Assembly (NCBI GenBank): GCA_945827465.1
Contig: CALZOH010000008.1
Coordinates: 1 to 27,548 of the forward strand
Length of the DNA: 27,548 nt
Source of the DNA: an uncultured Prevotellaceae bacterium
GTDB lineage: Bacteria > Bacteroidota > Bacteroidia > Bacteroidales > Bacteroidaceae
Direction: 5' to 3'
Made by a program: the position numbers and the translations under genes. Of this stretch, positions 8,586-18,270 are shown in pieces. Positions within the stretch are counted from its first letter, which is position 1, and every line of letters starts with the position of its first letter. Below the pieces are notes generated by a model that saw only the letters and a program-made list of their open reading frames with translations, did no database searches and was not told the DNA's origin.

Positions 8586-11207
8586 ATGAATACATCCGAG
8601 AATGATTTCCTAAAAACCGGTCTCACCTCCGAACAGGTCGAAGCATCACGCCGTCAGCACGGGCGCAACCTTCTCACACCGCCCAAACGACCCTCTATCT
8701 GGCGTTTGTATGCTGAGAAATATAAAGACCCCATCATCAGAATTCTATTAATCGCTGCTCTGTTTTCGTTAGGTATTGGTATTTACGAGAATGAATACGT
8801 TGAAACCATCGGAATTTTAGTCGCCGTATTCCTGGCCACCACCATCGGATTTTATTTTGAATATGACGCCCAAAAGAAATTTGACATACTGAACGCCCTT
8901 GGGCAGGAAGAACTGGTCACCGTCATCCGCGATAGCCAGGCGATGCAAGTACCGCGCAGCGAATTGGTCGTGGGAGACGTTGTGATTCTGGAACAAGGCG
9001 TCGAAATACCGGCCGATGGCCTCCTGTTGGAAGCCATCAACCTTCAAGTGAACGAATCATCACTTACCGGCGAGCCCATTTGCCATAAAACGACCGACGA
9101 AGCCCACTTTGACCGGGAAGCCACTTATCCCTCCAACCGCGTACTGCGCTCTTCGATGGTCGTGGACGGTCACGGATGTATGAAAGTGGACGCTGTGGGC
9201 GATGAAACCGAAATCGGACACGTGGCACGCCACGCTACCACCTTCACCGACATCGAAACGCCGCTCAACCAGCAACTCAACCGTCTGTCGAAACTCATCA
9301 ACAAGGTAGCCTTCACCATTTCGCTGCTCGTATTTGTGGCCGGCACCTCCCACGGACTCTACGTCTACTTCCAGGAATTGATGCCGGGACAGCCGATTGA
9401 CTGGGCCATCATGGCCGCCACCTTATTAAAATGGTTCATGGTAACCGTTACGCTCATCGTCATGGCCGTTCCCGAGGGACTTCCCATGGCCGTCACCCTG
9501 AGTCTGGCCCTCAACATGCGGCGCATGCTACGCACCAACAACCTGGTGAGAAAGCTGCATGCCTGCGAGACAATGGGAGCCGTAACCGTTATTTGCACCG
9601 ACAAGACCGGCACACTGACCCAAAACCGCATGGAAGTGGCCGACATACAGTCGGACCATCATTTTGAAGAGCAACTGGCAGAAAACATGGCCGTCAATTC
9701 TACGGCTTTGCTCGAAGAAGGCAGTGAAGGACAGGGCATCGGCAACCCCACCGAATGTGCCTTGCTGTTACATCTGCGTAAAAACGGCAAGAATTATTCG
9801 GAGTATCGCGAAAAAGCCCCGCTGACAAGCCAATTGACCTTCTCCACAGAACGTAAATACATGGCCACATTGGTCACCTCGTCAGTCAACCAACGGCGCA
9901 TGCTCTACGTAAAGGGAGCTCCCGAAGTGATCTTGGAATTGTGCCAGATCAGCACCGACCAACAACAGCAAATCGAAGCTATCTTAAAGGAATATCAGGC
10001 AGGCGCCATGCGTACACTGGCCTTTGCCCACCGTGAGATTGGCGAAAACGAGGGAACCGACTGTCTGGCACTGGCTCAGCAAGGCCGTCTGACGCTGGAA
10101 GGCATCTGCGCCATCATGGACCCCGTGCGCCCTGAAGTGCCTTCGGCCGTGAAAAACTGCCACGATGCAGGCATACACGTGAAGATGGTGACCGGCGACA
10201 ATGCCGGAACGGCCATTGAAATTGCCAAACGCATCGGACTGTGGACGGAAAGCGATCGTGAAGAGCAAGTAATCACCGGTGCAGCCTTCGCAGCCCTGTC
10301 TGACGAAGAAGCACTGAATCGCATCGCCTCCATCAAGGTAATGAGCCGTGCACGTCCCATGGACAAACAGCGCTTTGTGAAATTGCTGCAGGAAAAAGGC
10401 GCCGTGGTGGCCGTCACAGGCGATGGTACCAACGATGTGCCGGCACTCAACCGGGCTCAAGTGGGATTGTCGATGGGCAGCGGCACTTCGATAGCCAAAG
10501 AAGCCAGCGATATCACCCTCATTGACGATAGCTTCCGCAGCATTGCCACTGCCGTCATGTGGGGAAGAAGCCTCTACAAGAACATTCAACGCTTCCTGGC
10601 CTTCCAACTGACCATTAGCCTCACGGCCTTAGCCATTTCTATGGTCGGAAGTTTCCTTGACACCGACATACCACTCACCGTTACCCAGATTCTTTGGATT
10701 AACCTCATTGTCGACACCTTTGCTTCGCTGGCACTTTCGACCATTCCGCCCAGCGCAGACGTCATGAAAGAGCAACCGCGCAAATCGAGCGACTTCATAT
10801 TGAGCCGTTTCGTCAAAAAGAGTGTTGGCATCACGGCCGGCATCTTCTTCGCCGTGCTTTTAGGCATCTTGTTCTACTTCAACCGCTGGGGAAACAACAC
10901 GATATCCCTTCACGACCTGACGGTATTCTTCACCTTCTTCGTGATGCTCCAGTTCTGGAACCTGATGAATGCCCGCGTATTGGGAAGTCATCAGTCGGCA
11001 TTCAGCCAGTTGTTGAATTGCAAGGGATTATTATTCGTCATGAGCATGATACTGATCGGTCAAATCCTCATCGTAGAGTTTGGTGGGAAGGTATTCCGCA
11101 CCGAACCGTTGGACTTCACCACTTGGTTCACGATTGTGGCCGGTTCGTCCCTGGTGCTTTGGATAGGCGAAATCGTTCGTTACATTCAACGCAAAACGTC
11201 TCGATAA
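8586..11207 (+). CDS. Calcium-translocating P-type ATPase, PMCA type (P2B-like)
   Basis: 873 residues from the ATG at 8586. It pumps cations, most likely Ca2+, across the inner membrane with ATP. Order of parts: N-terminal cytoplasmic segment, two membrane helices, actuator loop with SSLTGEP, helices 3-4 with the ion-binding PEGLPMAV motif, and the phosphorylation loop with DKTGTLT (Asp339). Then come the nucleotide domain (KGAPE), MVTGDN, GDGTNDVPALN and six C-terminal membrane helices with NLIVDTFASLAL. The PEGLP form and overall layout match bacterial PMCA-type pumps; ion choice is inferred from family. The frame stays open upstream to a TTG at 8556, but that overlaps the promoter. The HAD gene follows after 12 bp. 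Confidence 0.92.
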   Translation: MNTSENDFLKTGLTSEQVEASRRQHGRNLLTPPKRPSIWRLYAEKYKDPIIRILLIAALFSLGIGIYENEYVETIGILVAVFLATTIGFYFEYDAQKKFDILNALGQEELVTVIRDSQAMQVPRSELVVGDVVILEQGVEIPADGLLLEAINLQVNESSLTGEPICHKTTDEAHFDREATYPSNRVLRSSMVVDGHGCMKVDAVGDETEIGHVARHATTFTDIETPLNQQLNRLSKLINKVAFTISLLVFVAGTSHGLYVYFQELMPGQPIDWAIMAATLLKWFMVTVTLIVMAVPEGLPMAVTLSLALNMRRMLRTNNLVRKLHACETMGAVTVICTDKTGTLTQNRMEVADIQSDHHFEEQLAENMAVNSTALLEEGSEGQGIGNPTECALLLHLRKNGKNYSEYREKAPLTSQLTFSTERKYMATLVTSSVNQRRMLYVKGAPEVILELCQISTDQQQQIEAILKEYQAGAMRTLAFAHREIGENEGTDCLALAQQGRLTLEGICAIMDPVRPEVPSAVKNCHDAGIHVKMVTGDNAGTAIEIAKRIGLWTESDREEQVITGAAFAALSDEEALNRIASIKVMSRARPMDKQRFVKLLQEKGAVVAVTGDGTNDVPALNRAQVGLSMGSGTSIAKEASDITLIDDSFRSIATAVMWGRSLYKNIQRFLAFQLTISLTALAISMVGSFLDTDIPLTVTQILWINLIVDTFASLALSTIPPSADVMKEQPRKSSDFILSRFVKKSVGITAGIFFAVLLGILFYFNRWGNNTISLHDLTVFFTFFVMLQFWNLMNARVLGSHQSAFSQLLNCKGLLFVMSMILIGQILIVEFGGKVFRTEPLDFTTWFTIVAGSSLVLWIGEIVRYIQRKTSR

Positions 11208-11219
11208 ACAATCGGAAGC

Positions 11220-11837
11220 ATGACATACAAATATCTACTCTTTGATTTGGGCGGCGTGCTCGTCGATCTGGACTTTAAGAGAAGCATCGAGGCCTTTATG
11301 GAGTTGGGATGCCCTCCTGAACTGTTTCAGGGAGAATTTTGGTCGGCAGGAATCTTTAAGGAGGTCGACAGAGGCACCATCAGCGTCGAGGCATTTTATG
11401 ATGAGATCCGACGAATAGGACACCTGCCCCATGTAAGTAATGAAGACATCATGAAAGCATGGAACCAAATCATTGCCGGCGTACCCGAACGAGTGTTCAA
11501 GGCACTCATCAAGGCCCGGGAACAAGGTCCTATCTACTTACTTTCCAATGTGGGAGCCCAGCACTGGGATTTATGCCACCAAACCATCATGCGATACCAG
11601 GGAGAAGATGCCCTCAATTGGTTTGAGAAAACCTTTGCCTCCTTTGAACTACACCTGTTGAAGCCCGAAGCAGCCATTTATCGACACGTCATACAAGAAA
11701 CCGGTCTGAAGCCCAACGACATCCTCTTCATCGACGACCGACAGGAAAACCTCGATGCCGCAGCCGCCGAGGGATTTCAGGTGTTGCTCTCGACCAACCA
11801 CGACTGGATAGACCACCTGGGATTTGGCCAATCATAA
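11220..11837 (+). CDS. HAD-superfamily phosphatase, YihX-like (subfamily IA)
   Basis: 205 residues. The motifs in order are FDLGGVLVDLD near the N-terminus (nucleophile Asp; the DxG form is normal for YihX-like members), YLLSNVG (motif 2), LLKPEAAIYRHV (motif 3 Lys) and ILFIDDRQENLDAA (motif 4 acidic pair). A helical cap lies between motifs 1 and 2. YihX of E. coli is a glucose-1-phosphate phosphatase, but HAD substrates are hard to predict, and a flavin-related role (FMN or riboflavin phosphate) is only suggested by ribF 14 bp downstream. Probably co-transcribed with the ATPase and ribF. Confidence 0.85.
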   Translation: MTYKYLLFDLGGVLVDLDFKRSIEAFMELGCPPELFQGEFWSAGIFKEVDRGTISVEAFYDEIRRIGHLPHVSNEDIMKAWNQIIAGVPERVFKALIKAREQGPIYLLSNVGAQHWDLCHQTIMRYQGEDALNWFEKTFASFELHLLKPEAAIYRHVIQETGLKPNDILFIDDRQENLDAAAAEGFQVLLSTNHDWIDHLGFGQS

Positions 11838-11851
11838 ACATTCAACGCCAA

Positions 11852-12781
11852 ATGGAACAGGTAGACCTCATTCACCCGGTTATATTACCCAACGTAGCCA
11901 CAATTGGATGCTTTGACGGCGTACACAGAGGCCATCAACACCTCATCAAGCAAGTTTGCTGTCAGGCACAAACAAAGCAGCTGAAATCGCTGCTCATCAC
12001 TTTCGACCAACATCCCAAAAAAATTCTGGGCTGTCAGACTGCTCCAAAGTTACTCAGCAGTCCTTCTGAAAAAACAAGTCTGCTGGAACAAACGGGCATT
12101 GATGAATGTTGCTGTCTGACCTTCACACCGGCGTTGGCCCGGCTGTCAGCCTACGAATTTATGAAAACCATTTTGAAGGAAAAACTAAACGTCAGGCAAC
12201 TCATCATCGGATTCAACCATCATTTCGGCCGACCGGCCGGCGAAACGGCCGACGACTACCGACTAATGGGCAAAGCACTCGGCATAGAGGTCAGCATTGC
12301 CGATGAATACAGATATAACGGTAAACCGGTAAGCAGTTCTACCATCCGAAAAGCCCTATGTGAAGGCCAACTACAAAAAGCCAATGACTTATTAGGACAT
12401 CACTACACCTTGAGTGGCACGGTTGTTGAAGGCAGAAAGGTCGGACGCACACTCGGATTCCCTACTGCCAACATCCGGCCGGAAGTTACAGACAAACTAC
12501 TGCCGCGCAACGGAAGCTACGCCGTCACCGTCACCGTGGAACAAGAAACTTATGCCGGAATGCTCTATATCGGCGAACGGCCTACCTTCGATGACCCCAA
12601 CGGACGAATTGCCGAGGTCAACATCTTACATTTCAACAAAGATATTTACCATCAAAACATCCGGATGAGCTTCATTGCCCGTTTGCGGGATGAACAACGA
12701 TTTGACCGTTTGGAAGATCTAAAAGAACAACTCCGGAAAGAACAAGAAACCGTAGAAAAAATCATTCAAGCAATTATATGA
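11852..12781 (+). CDS. ribF: Bifunctional riboflavin kinase / FAD synthetase RibF
   Basis: 309 residues, normal length. It phosphorylates riboflavin to FMN and adenylylates FMN to FAD in the cytosol. The N-terminal nucleotidyltransferase domain shows IGCFDGVHRGHQHL, FNHHFGRPAGET and the SSSTIRKAL motif. The C-terminal riboflavin kinase domain shows GRTLGFPTANI, the metal and nucleotide motif, followed by YAGMLYIGERPTF and EVNILHFNKDIY. The last codons overlap the next gene by 4 bp (ATGA), which indicates translational coupling. Confidence 0.95.
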   Translation: MEQVDLIHPVILPNVATIGCFDGVHRGHQHLIKQVCCQAQTKQLKSLLITFDQHPKKILGCQTAPKLLSSPSEKTSLLEQTGIDECCCLTFTPALARLSAYEFMKTILKEKLNVRQLIIGFNHHFGRPAGETADDYRLMGKALGIEVSIADEYRYNGKPVSSSTIRKALCEGQLQKANDLLGHHYTLSGTVVEGRKVGRTLGFPTANIRPEVTDKLLPRNGSYAVTVTVEQETYAGMLYIGERPTFDDPNGRIAEVNILHFNKDIYHQNIRMSFIARLRDEQRFDRLEDLKEQLRKEQETVEKIIQAII

Positions 12782-13632
12782 AAAAGTCACTATTATTGGT
12801 ATTCGTATTCATTGTAATACAAATCGTATTTGGCATCATCGCCTCTCTTTTTGTTGACATGACACCAGGCAATGTCCCAGCAACCTCACCCGTCAACAGT
12901 CCTGCGTACGTATGGGCCTTGTGCATCAGCCTACTGCTTTCAAACCTGCTGATCATCGTCATCGTTTATTTCTTCATGAAGAGACGCAATGATATCTACT
13001 CCCCGATGGAACGACAAAATGAAACCGCCACAGAAGACCGGGACAACACGGCACGTTGCCCGTTTGTCGGACAATTTAAACGCCCGGCCAACAGTTTCAT
13101 CGTCATTCTGACCTTTCTGACCATGATACCCCTGATGTACTTCCTCAACTGCATCGATGAAATATTCAAGATTCCCGATTTACTGCAAAATGAGGTCAAA
13201 GAAATAGCCTTCAACCCCATCGGAGTAATCACTGTGGCCATCGTAGGACCTATAGCTGAAGAAATTTGCTTCCGAATGGGCGTCATTAACCTGCTGAGAA
13301 ATAAAGGAACCACCAACCATCGCGCCATCTTTATCTCAGCCGTCATTTTTGCCGTCATCCACTTCAATCCTGCACAAATGTTTTGCGCATTTATCTTGGG
13401 CCTATTCCTGGGATTCCTGTATGTAAAAACAAGAAGTCTGGTATTGCCCATTGCCTGCCACATATTCAACAACGGGTTAAGCATCATCTTGGGATGGACT
13501 TTCGGCATAGAACACAAAATGAGCGATTGGTACACCGCACCCACTTACTACTACTGCAGCATAGCTCTCGCCGCCCTGGTTACCGTGTTCTTTTTTGGTC
13601 TGCTCAAGAAAAAGATTGTAGCAGCAAGCTAA
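12778..13632 (+). CDS. CPBP-family intramembrane metalloprotease (CAAX-protease-like)
   Basis: 284 residues with about six or seven hydrophobic segments. The three family motifs are present: EEICFR (Glu161-Glu162, Arg166), the FxxxH motif FAVIHF (His195) and HIFNN (His228, Asn231-232), the set needed for metal binding. The family includes Abi-type membrane proteases; natural substrates are mostly unknown. The segment between helices 2 and 3 (about 68-105) is polar. ATG overlaps the ribF stop by 4 bp, making it the last gene of the ATPase-HAD-ribF run. The next gene has its own promoter. Confidence 0.85.
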   Translation: MKKSLLLVFVFIVIQIVFGIIASLFVDMTPGNVPATSPVNSPAYVWALCISLLLSNLLIIVIVYFFMKRRNDIYSPMERQNETATEDRDNTARCPFVGQFKRPANSFIVILTFLTMIPLMYFLNCIDEIFKIPDLLQNEVKEIAFNPIGVITVAIVGPIAEEICFRMGVINLLRNKGTTNHRAIFISAVIFAVIHFNPAQMFCAFILGLFLGFLYVKTRSLVLPIACHIFNNGLSIILGWTFGIEHKMSDWYTAPTYYYCSIALAALVTVFFFGLLKKKIVAAS

Positions 13633-13653
13633 TCCGGCATCAAAACTTTATCG

Positions 13654-13661
13654 TACTTTTG
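13654..13661 (+). promoter_or_regulatory. -7 promoter element (TACTTTTG) of the leuS operon
   Basis: Exact TAnnTTTG match. Predicted transcript start is near 13668, with a leader of about 28 nt to the leuS ATG. No convincing -33 element is visible. Confidence 0.55.
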
Positions 13662-13695
13662 CACAATATTATAGACATCATCAATACACGAATAT

Positions 13696-16536
13696 ATGGA
13701 ATATAAATTCATAGACTTAGAAAAAAAATGGCGCCAACGCTGGGCCGAACAAAAAACCTATCAAGTCGAAGTCGATTATAACAAACCCAAATACTATGTG
13801 CTCAATATGTTCCCCTATCCATCAGGAGCCGGCCTCCACGTAGGTCATCCGCTGGGGTACATTGCATCAGACATCTACGCTCGCTACAAGCGAATGAAAG
13901 GTTTCAACGTATTGAATCCTATGGGATATGACGCATACGGCCTGCCGGCAGAACAATATGCCATCCAAACAGGCCAACATCCGGCAGTGACAACTGAGAA
14001 AAACATTAACCGCTACCGTGAACAGTTGGACAAAATAGGTTTTTGCTTCGATTGGAACAGAGAAGTGCGCACTTGCGATCCCGACTACTACCATTGGACA
14101 CAATGGGCCTTTGAAAAGATGTTTGACAGCTACTACGACAATGACCAACAAAGTGCCCGCCCTATCTCAGAACTGGTCGCAACTTTTGAAGTAAGCGGTA
14201 CGACGAATGTTCATGCAGCCGGCACACAAGAGTTGACTTTCTCGGCTGACGACTGGAAACAGATGACAGAACAAGAGCAAAACCAGGTCTTAATGAACTA
14301 TCGGATTGCTTATCTGGGCGAAATGATGGTGAATTGGTGTCCGAAGTTAGGAACCGTGCTTGCCAACGATGAAGTAGTTGAAGGCCTGAGCGTAAGAGGC
14401 GGCTACCCCGTTGTACAAAAGAAAATGAAACAATGGTGTTTGCGTGTTTCAGCATATGCACAGAGATTGTTGGACGGACTCGACCACATCGACTGGAGCG
14501 ATTCTATCAAAGAAACACAACGCAACTGGATTGGACGCAGCGAAGGAACGGAAGTTGAATTCAGCGTAAAAGACAGCGACAAGACTTTTACCATCTTCAC
14601 CACTCGTGCCGACACCATGTTTGGAGTTACTTTCATGGTTCTGGCCCCGGAGAGTGAACTGGTAGAGCAACTGACTACAGCCGATCAGGCTGAAGCAGTC
14701 AAGGCTTATGTAGAAAAAACCAAAAAACGTACCGAGCGTGAACGAATTGCTTCGTCAGAGAAGACCGGTGTATTCACCGGTTCATACGCCATCAACCCCT
14801 TCACAGGTGAAGCCGTTCCTATATGGGTCAGTGACTACGTGTTGGCAGGATACGGTACGGGTGCCATTATGGCAGTACCGGCACATGACAGCCGCGACTA
14901 CGCCTTTGCCAAGACATTCGGACTGCCTATCATTCCTTTAATCGAAGGTTGCGACGTGAGCGAAGAGAGTTTTGATGCCAAAGAAGGAATCGTAACAAAC
15001 TCTCCGAGAGCGGATGTTAAGCCCTATATTGATTTCAGTTTAAATGGACTCACCATTAAAGAAGCCATCGCAGCCACCAAAGAATACGTATCGACACACC
15101 ACCTAGGACGCATTAAGGTGAACTATCGCCTGCGTGACGCCATCTTTAGTCGCCAACGCTACTGGGGAGAGCCATTTCCTGTCTATTACGATCATGGACA
15201 ACCGCGTATGATTTCTGAAGAATGCCTGCCGCTGGAACTTCCTGCCGTTGACAAATTCCTGCCCACAGAAACCGGAGAACCTCCTTTGGGCAACGCGACG
15301 AAATGGGCATGGGACACCATTAATAAATGTATCACAGAGAATAGTAACATTGACGAAAAAACAGTATTCCCCCTCGAACTGAATACGATGCCGGGATTTG
15401 CAGGCTCCTCAGCCTACTATCTCAGATACATGGACTCAAAGAACAAGCAAGCTTTGGTCGATCAGAAAGTAGATGAGTACTGGCGCTCAGTCGACTTGTA
15501 CATCGGAGGAACCGAACATGCTACCGGTCACTTGATTTACTCACGCTTTTGGAACAAATTCCTGCACGACTATGGTTGGAGTTGCGAAGAAGAACCCTTC
15601 CAAAAATTGGTCAATCAAGGCATGATTCAGGGTAGAAGCAACTTTGTGTATCGCATACAAGGCACTAACTGCTTTGTTTCATACGGCTTAAAAGACCAAT
15701 ACGACGTAACCCCCATTCATGTTGACGTGAATATTGTGAGCAACGATCAACTCGATGTGGATGCGTTCAAGAAATGGCGTCCCGAATATCAGGATGCTGA
15801 GTTTATCCTGGAGAATGGCAAATACATCTGTGGCTGGGCTATCGAGAAAATGTCGAAGAGCATGTACAATGTCGTTAATCCTGACCATATTGTAGAGAAG
15901 TACGGAGCCGATACGTTGCGCCTTTATGAAATGTTCCTTGGCCCCATCAACCTGAGCAAACCTTGGGATAGCAACGGCATTGACGGTTGTTCACGCTTCC
16001 TGCGTAAATTGTGGAATTTGTTTTGGAATCGAAACAGCGACACCTTCCTTATTCAGGAAGGTACGGCAACACCCGACAACCTAAAAAGCATCAATAAGCT
16101 GATTCAGAAAGTAACACAAGACATCGAAGTATTCTCCTATAACACATCCATATCGGCTTTCATGATTTGCGTAGGTGAACTTACCCAGCAAAAATGTACC
16201 GACAAAGGGGTGATGGAACAATTGGTGACCTTGCTTGCGCCCTTCGCGCCCCACATTGCAGAAGAATTATGGGAGCAATTAGGACATAAGACAACAGTTT
16301 GTGATGCAACTTGGCCCGTTTGTGATGAATCCTACTTAAAAGAAGATTCAGAAACATTGAGTGTTTCGTTCAATGGCAAAACCCGCTTCACCATTGACCT
16401 TCCTACCGACATTTCAAAAGAAGATGCTCAGAAAACCGTTTTGGATGCAGAAGCATCGAAGAAATATCTAGAAGGGAAACAGATTGTGAAAGTAATCGTG
16501 GTGCCTCACCGCATTATCAACATTGTCATTAAATAA
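13696..16536 (+). CDS. leuS: Leucyl-tRNA synthetase
   Basis: 946 residues, full length for the Bacteroidetes enzyme. It charges tRNA-Leu with leucine. The class I signatures are the HIGH motif as HVGH (48-51, within YPSGAGLHVGH) and KMSKS at 718-722. Between them are the editing domain (TTRADTMFGVTFMVLAPES, GTGAIMAVPAHDSRDY), the strand RYWGEPFPVYY and a zinc-free connective region. The C-terminal anticodon-binding domain contains LAPFAPHIAEELWEQLG. First gene of a packed run; yitT starts 12 bp after the stop. Confidence 0.97.
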   Translation: MEYKFIDLEKKWRQRWAEQKTYQVEVDYNKPKYYVLNMFPYPSGAGLHVGHPLGYIASDIYARYKRMKGFNVLNPMGYDAYGLPAEQYAIQTGQHPAVTTEKNINRYREQLDKIGFCFDWNREVRTCDPDYYHWTQWAFEKMFDSYYDNDQQSARPISELVATFEVSGTTNVHAAGTQELTFSADDWKQMTEQEQNQVLMNYRIAYLGEMMVNWCPKLGTVLANDEVVEGLSVRGGYPVVQKKMKQWCLRVSAYAQRLLDGLDHIDWSDSIKETQRNWIGRSEGTEVEFSVKDSDKTFTIFTTRADTMFGVTFMVLAPESELVEQLTTADQAEAVKAYVEKTKKRTERERIASSEKTGVFTGSYAINPFTGEAVPIWVSDYVLAGYGTGAIMAVPAHDSRDYAFAKTFGLPIIPLIEGCDVSEESFDAKEGIVTNSPRADVKPYIDFSLNGLTIKEAIAATKEYVSTHHLGRIKVNYRLRDAIFSRQRYWGEPFPVYYDHGQPRMISEECLPLELPAVDKFLPTETGEPPLGNATKWAWDTINKCITENSNIDEKTVFPLELNTMPGFAGSSAYYLRYMDSKNKQALVDQKVDEYWRSVDLYIGGTEHATGHLIYSRFWNKFLHDYGWSCEEEPFQKLVNQGMIQGRSNFVYRIQGTNCFVSYGLKDQYDVTPIHVDVNIVSNDQLDVDAFKKWRPEYQDAEFILENGKYICGWAIEKMSKSMYNVVNPDHIVEKYGADTLRLYEMFLGPINLSKPWDSNGIDGCSRFLRKLWNLFWNRNSDTFLIQEGTATPDNLKSINKLIQKVTQDIEVFSYNTSISAFMICVGELTQQKCTDKGVMEQLVTLLAPFAPHIAEELWEQLGHKTTVCDATWPVCDESYLKEDSETLSVSFNGKTRFTIDLPTDISKEDAQKTVLDAEASKKYLEGKQIVKVIVVPHRIINIVIK

Positions 16537-16548
16537 TTATCCTTACCT

Positions 16549-17436
16549 ATGAACGCTAAGACCCACCCATTCCTGCAACACGGAAAAGACCTCCTGCTCA
16601 TATCCTTCGGTATATTATTATATGTTACCGGTTTCGTCTGCTTCCAACTGCCCTATCATATTACGACCGGCGGTGTTGCCGGATTGGGAGCGGTCATTTT
16701 TTACTCAACAGGCTTTCCGACTCAATACACCTACTTGGCTTTTAACATCGTGCTCATCGGTATTGCGCTAAAAGTATTAGGTTTCAAATTTATGATCAAC
16801 ACCATCTATGGTGTTATCTTCATGACATTTCTACTTGGTTTTATGCAAGACCTGATGATACAGCCCGATGGTAGTTTCCCTTTAATTTTGGGTAATCAGA
16901 GCTTCATGGCATGTATATTCGGAGCTGTATTGGAAGGCTTGGGGCTGGGTGTCGTGTTCTTAAATAACGGTAGCACGGGAGGAACCGATATTATCGCTGC
17001 ATGTATCAACAAATACCGTGATATGAGTTTAGGCCAACTCATTATGTTAGCAGATATCTTCATCATTTCCTCCAACTACCTTGTTTTCAAAAGTATTGAG
17101 CTGCTCCTATTCGGATACTGTACGATCATCGTTGAAGCCGTTGCATTAGACTATTCCATGAATGCCGTAAGGCAATCGATTCAGTTCATGATCTTCTCAC
17201 AAAAATATGATGAGATTGCAACGGAAATAGCTAAAACCGGTCGAGGTGTTACCGTATTGGATGGAGAAGGCTGGTACACGAAACATGCCCGCAAAGTTTT
17301 GGTTGTACTCTGCCGACGCAGAGAAAGTACCCGTATTTTTAGAATTATACGTAGCATTGATCCTGGAGCCTTTGTATCACAAGCAAAAGTCAGTGGTGTA
17401 TTTGGTGAAGGATTCGATCGCATGAAGGGAAAGTAA
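16549..17436 (+). CDS. YitT-family membrane protein (DUF161 + DUF2179)
   Basis: 295 residues. The first ~200 contain about five hydrophobic segments including the family-typical LPYHITTGGVAGLG and NNGSTGGTDIIAACINK. The C-terminal cytoplasmic part (about 205-295) fits DUF2179, with GRGVTVLDGEGWYT and VVLCRRRESTRIFRIIRSIDPGAFVSQAKVSGVFGEGFD. The function of YitT proteins is not established; a transport role is often assumed. Sits between leuS and the glycosyltransferase-like gene with gaps of 12 and 6 bp. Confidence 0.9.
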   Translation: MNAKTHPFLQHGKDLLLISFGILLYVTGFVCFQLPYHITTGGVAGLGAVIFYSTGFPTQYTYLAFNIVLIGIALKVLGFKFMINTIYGVIFMTFLLGFMQDLMIQPDGSFPLILGNQSFMACIFGAVLEGLGLGVVFLNNGSTGGTDIIAACINKYRDMSLGQLIMLADIFIISSNYLVFKSIELLLFGYCTIIVEAVALDYSMNAVRQSIQFMIFSQKYDEIATEIAKTGRGVTVLDGEGWYTKHARKVLVVLCRRRESTRIFRIIRSIDPGAFVSQAKVSGVFGEGFDRMKGK

Positions 17437-17442
17437 GATGGT

Positions 17443-18270
17443 ATGCTATCCACGATTGTAGCCACTTCCGGACTGGGAAATCGCATTCGCGTTGTCACAT
17501 CGACCATCAAAGCGGCGGAAACATTTCAGAAAAAACTCCGCATGATATGGCCGGTAACATGGGATTGCAGGGCTGCATTTGAGGATTTGTTTCAACCTAT
17601 CAACCACCCATTTGTCCATCTGGAAAGTGGAAGTTGGAAGGATTTGCCGGCAACCAAACAGAACTTACTACTTCCTTGGTTGTATCGCAAAACCATATTC
17701 AAACATGAATGGCGCTGCTACAAACCCCATGACGAAAGGGCATTCAGCCAGCTTTTGCAAATGGAAGGTAACTTCTATCTGGACACTTGTTACGCATTGG
17801 CCAATTATCCCAAAGAAGATGTCAGCCGCTACTTCAAGCCCCAGACAGCCCTTCAAAAAAGCATTGACAACATCGTAGAAGGCTTCACAGGCAATACCAT
17901 CGGGGTACACATCCGTAGAACAGATAACCGAATGGCTATTCGATTTAGTCCGCTCAGTGCCTTTAGACAGAAAATAGACCAACTATTAGAGAGCGAAGCA
18001 TTCAATCAGATATTCCTATGTACCGATGACGAACAAGTGCGCCAATATTTTAAGAAGACTTATGGTAATCGCCTGCTGACACGTCAAGTGGAAATAAGCC
18101 GCGATTCATTATTAGGGATTCAAAATGCCGTCATCGATTTATGGAGTCTTGCACAAACGCGCCGAATTGTCGGTAGCTATTACTCGTCTTTTTCGGAAAC
18201 AGCCGCTGAAATCTCAGGAATTCCACTTGACATTATCTATCAACAACCATCAACCAACAACATCTTATGA
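17443..18270 (+). CDS. Fucosyltransferase-fold protein (NodZ/GT23-like)
   Basis: 275 residues, no signal peptide. The N-terminus GLGNRIRVVTSTIKAAE fits the GxGNRxR phosphate or acceptor-domain motif of NodZ and GT23-like enzymes. IGVHIRRTDNRM in the middle fits the HIRRxD GDP-fucose-binding motif. YYSSFSETAAEISG near the C-terminus resembles the conserved S-FSE segment. The protein probably transfers a sugar, possibly fucose, to an unknown acceptor, but the donor is not proven by sequence. It is co-directional and tightly packed with yitT (6 bp) and rdgB (4-bp ATGA overlap), an odd place for a glycan enzyme. Confidence 0.65.
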   Translation: MLSTIVATSGLGNRIRVVTSTIKAAETFQKKLRMIWPVTWDCRAAFEDLFQPINHPFVHLESGSWKDLPATKQNLLLPWLYRKTIFKHEWRCYKPHDERAFSQLLQMEGNFYLDTCYALANYPKEDVSRYFKPQTALQKSIDNIVEGFTGNTIGVHIRRTDNRMAIRFSPLSAFRQKIDQLLESEAFNQIFLCTDDEQVRQYFKKTYGNRLLTRQVEISRDSLLGIQNAVIDLWSLAQTRRIVGSYYSSFSETAAEISGIPLDIIYQQPSTNNIL

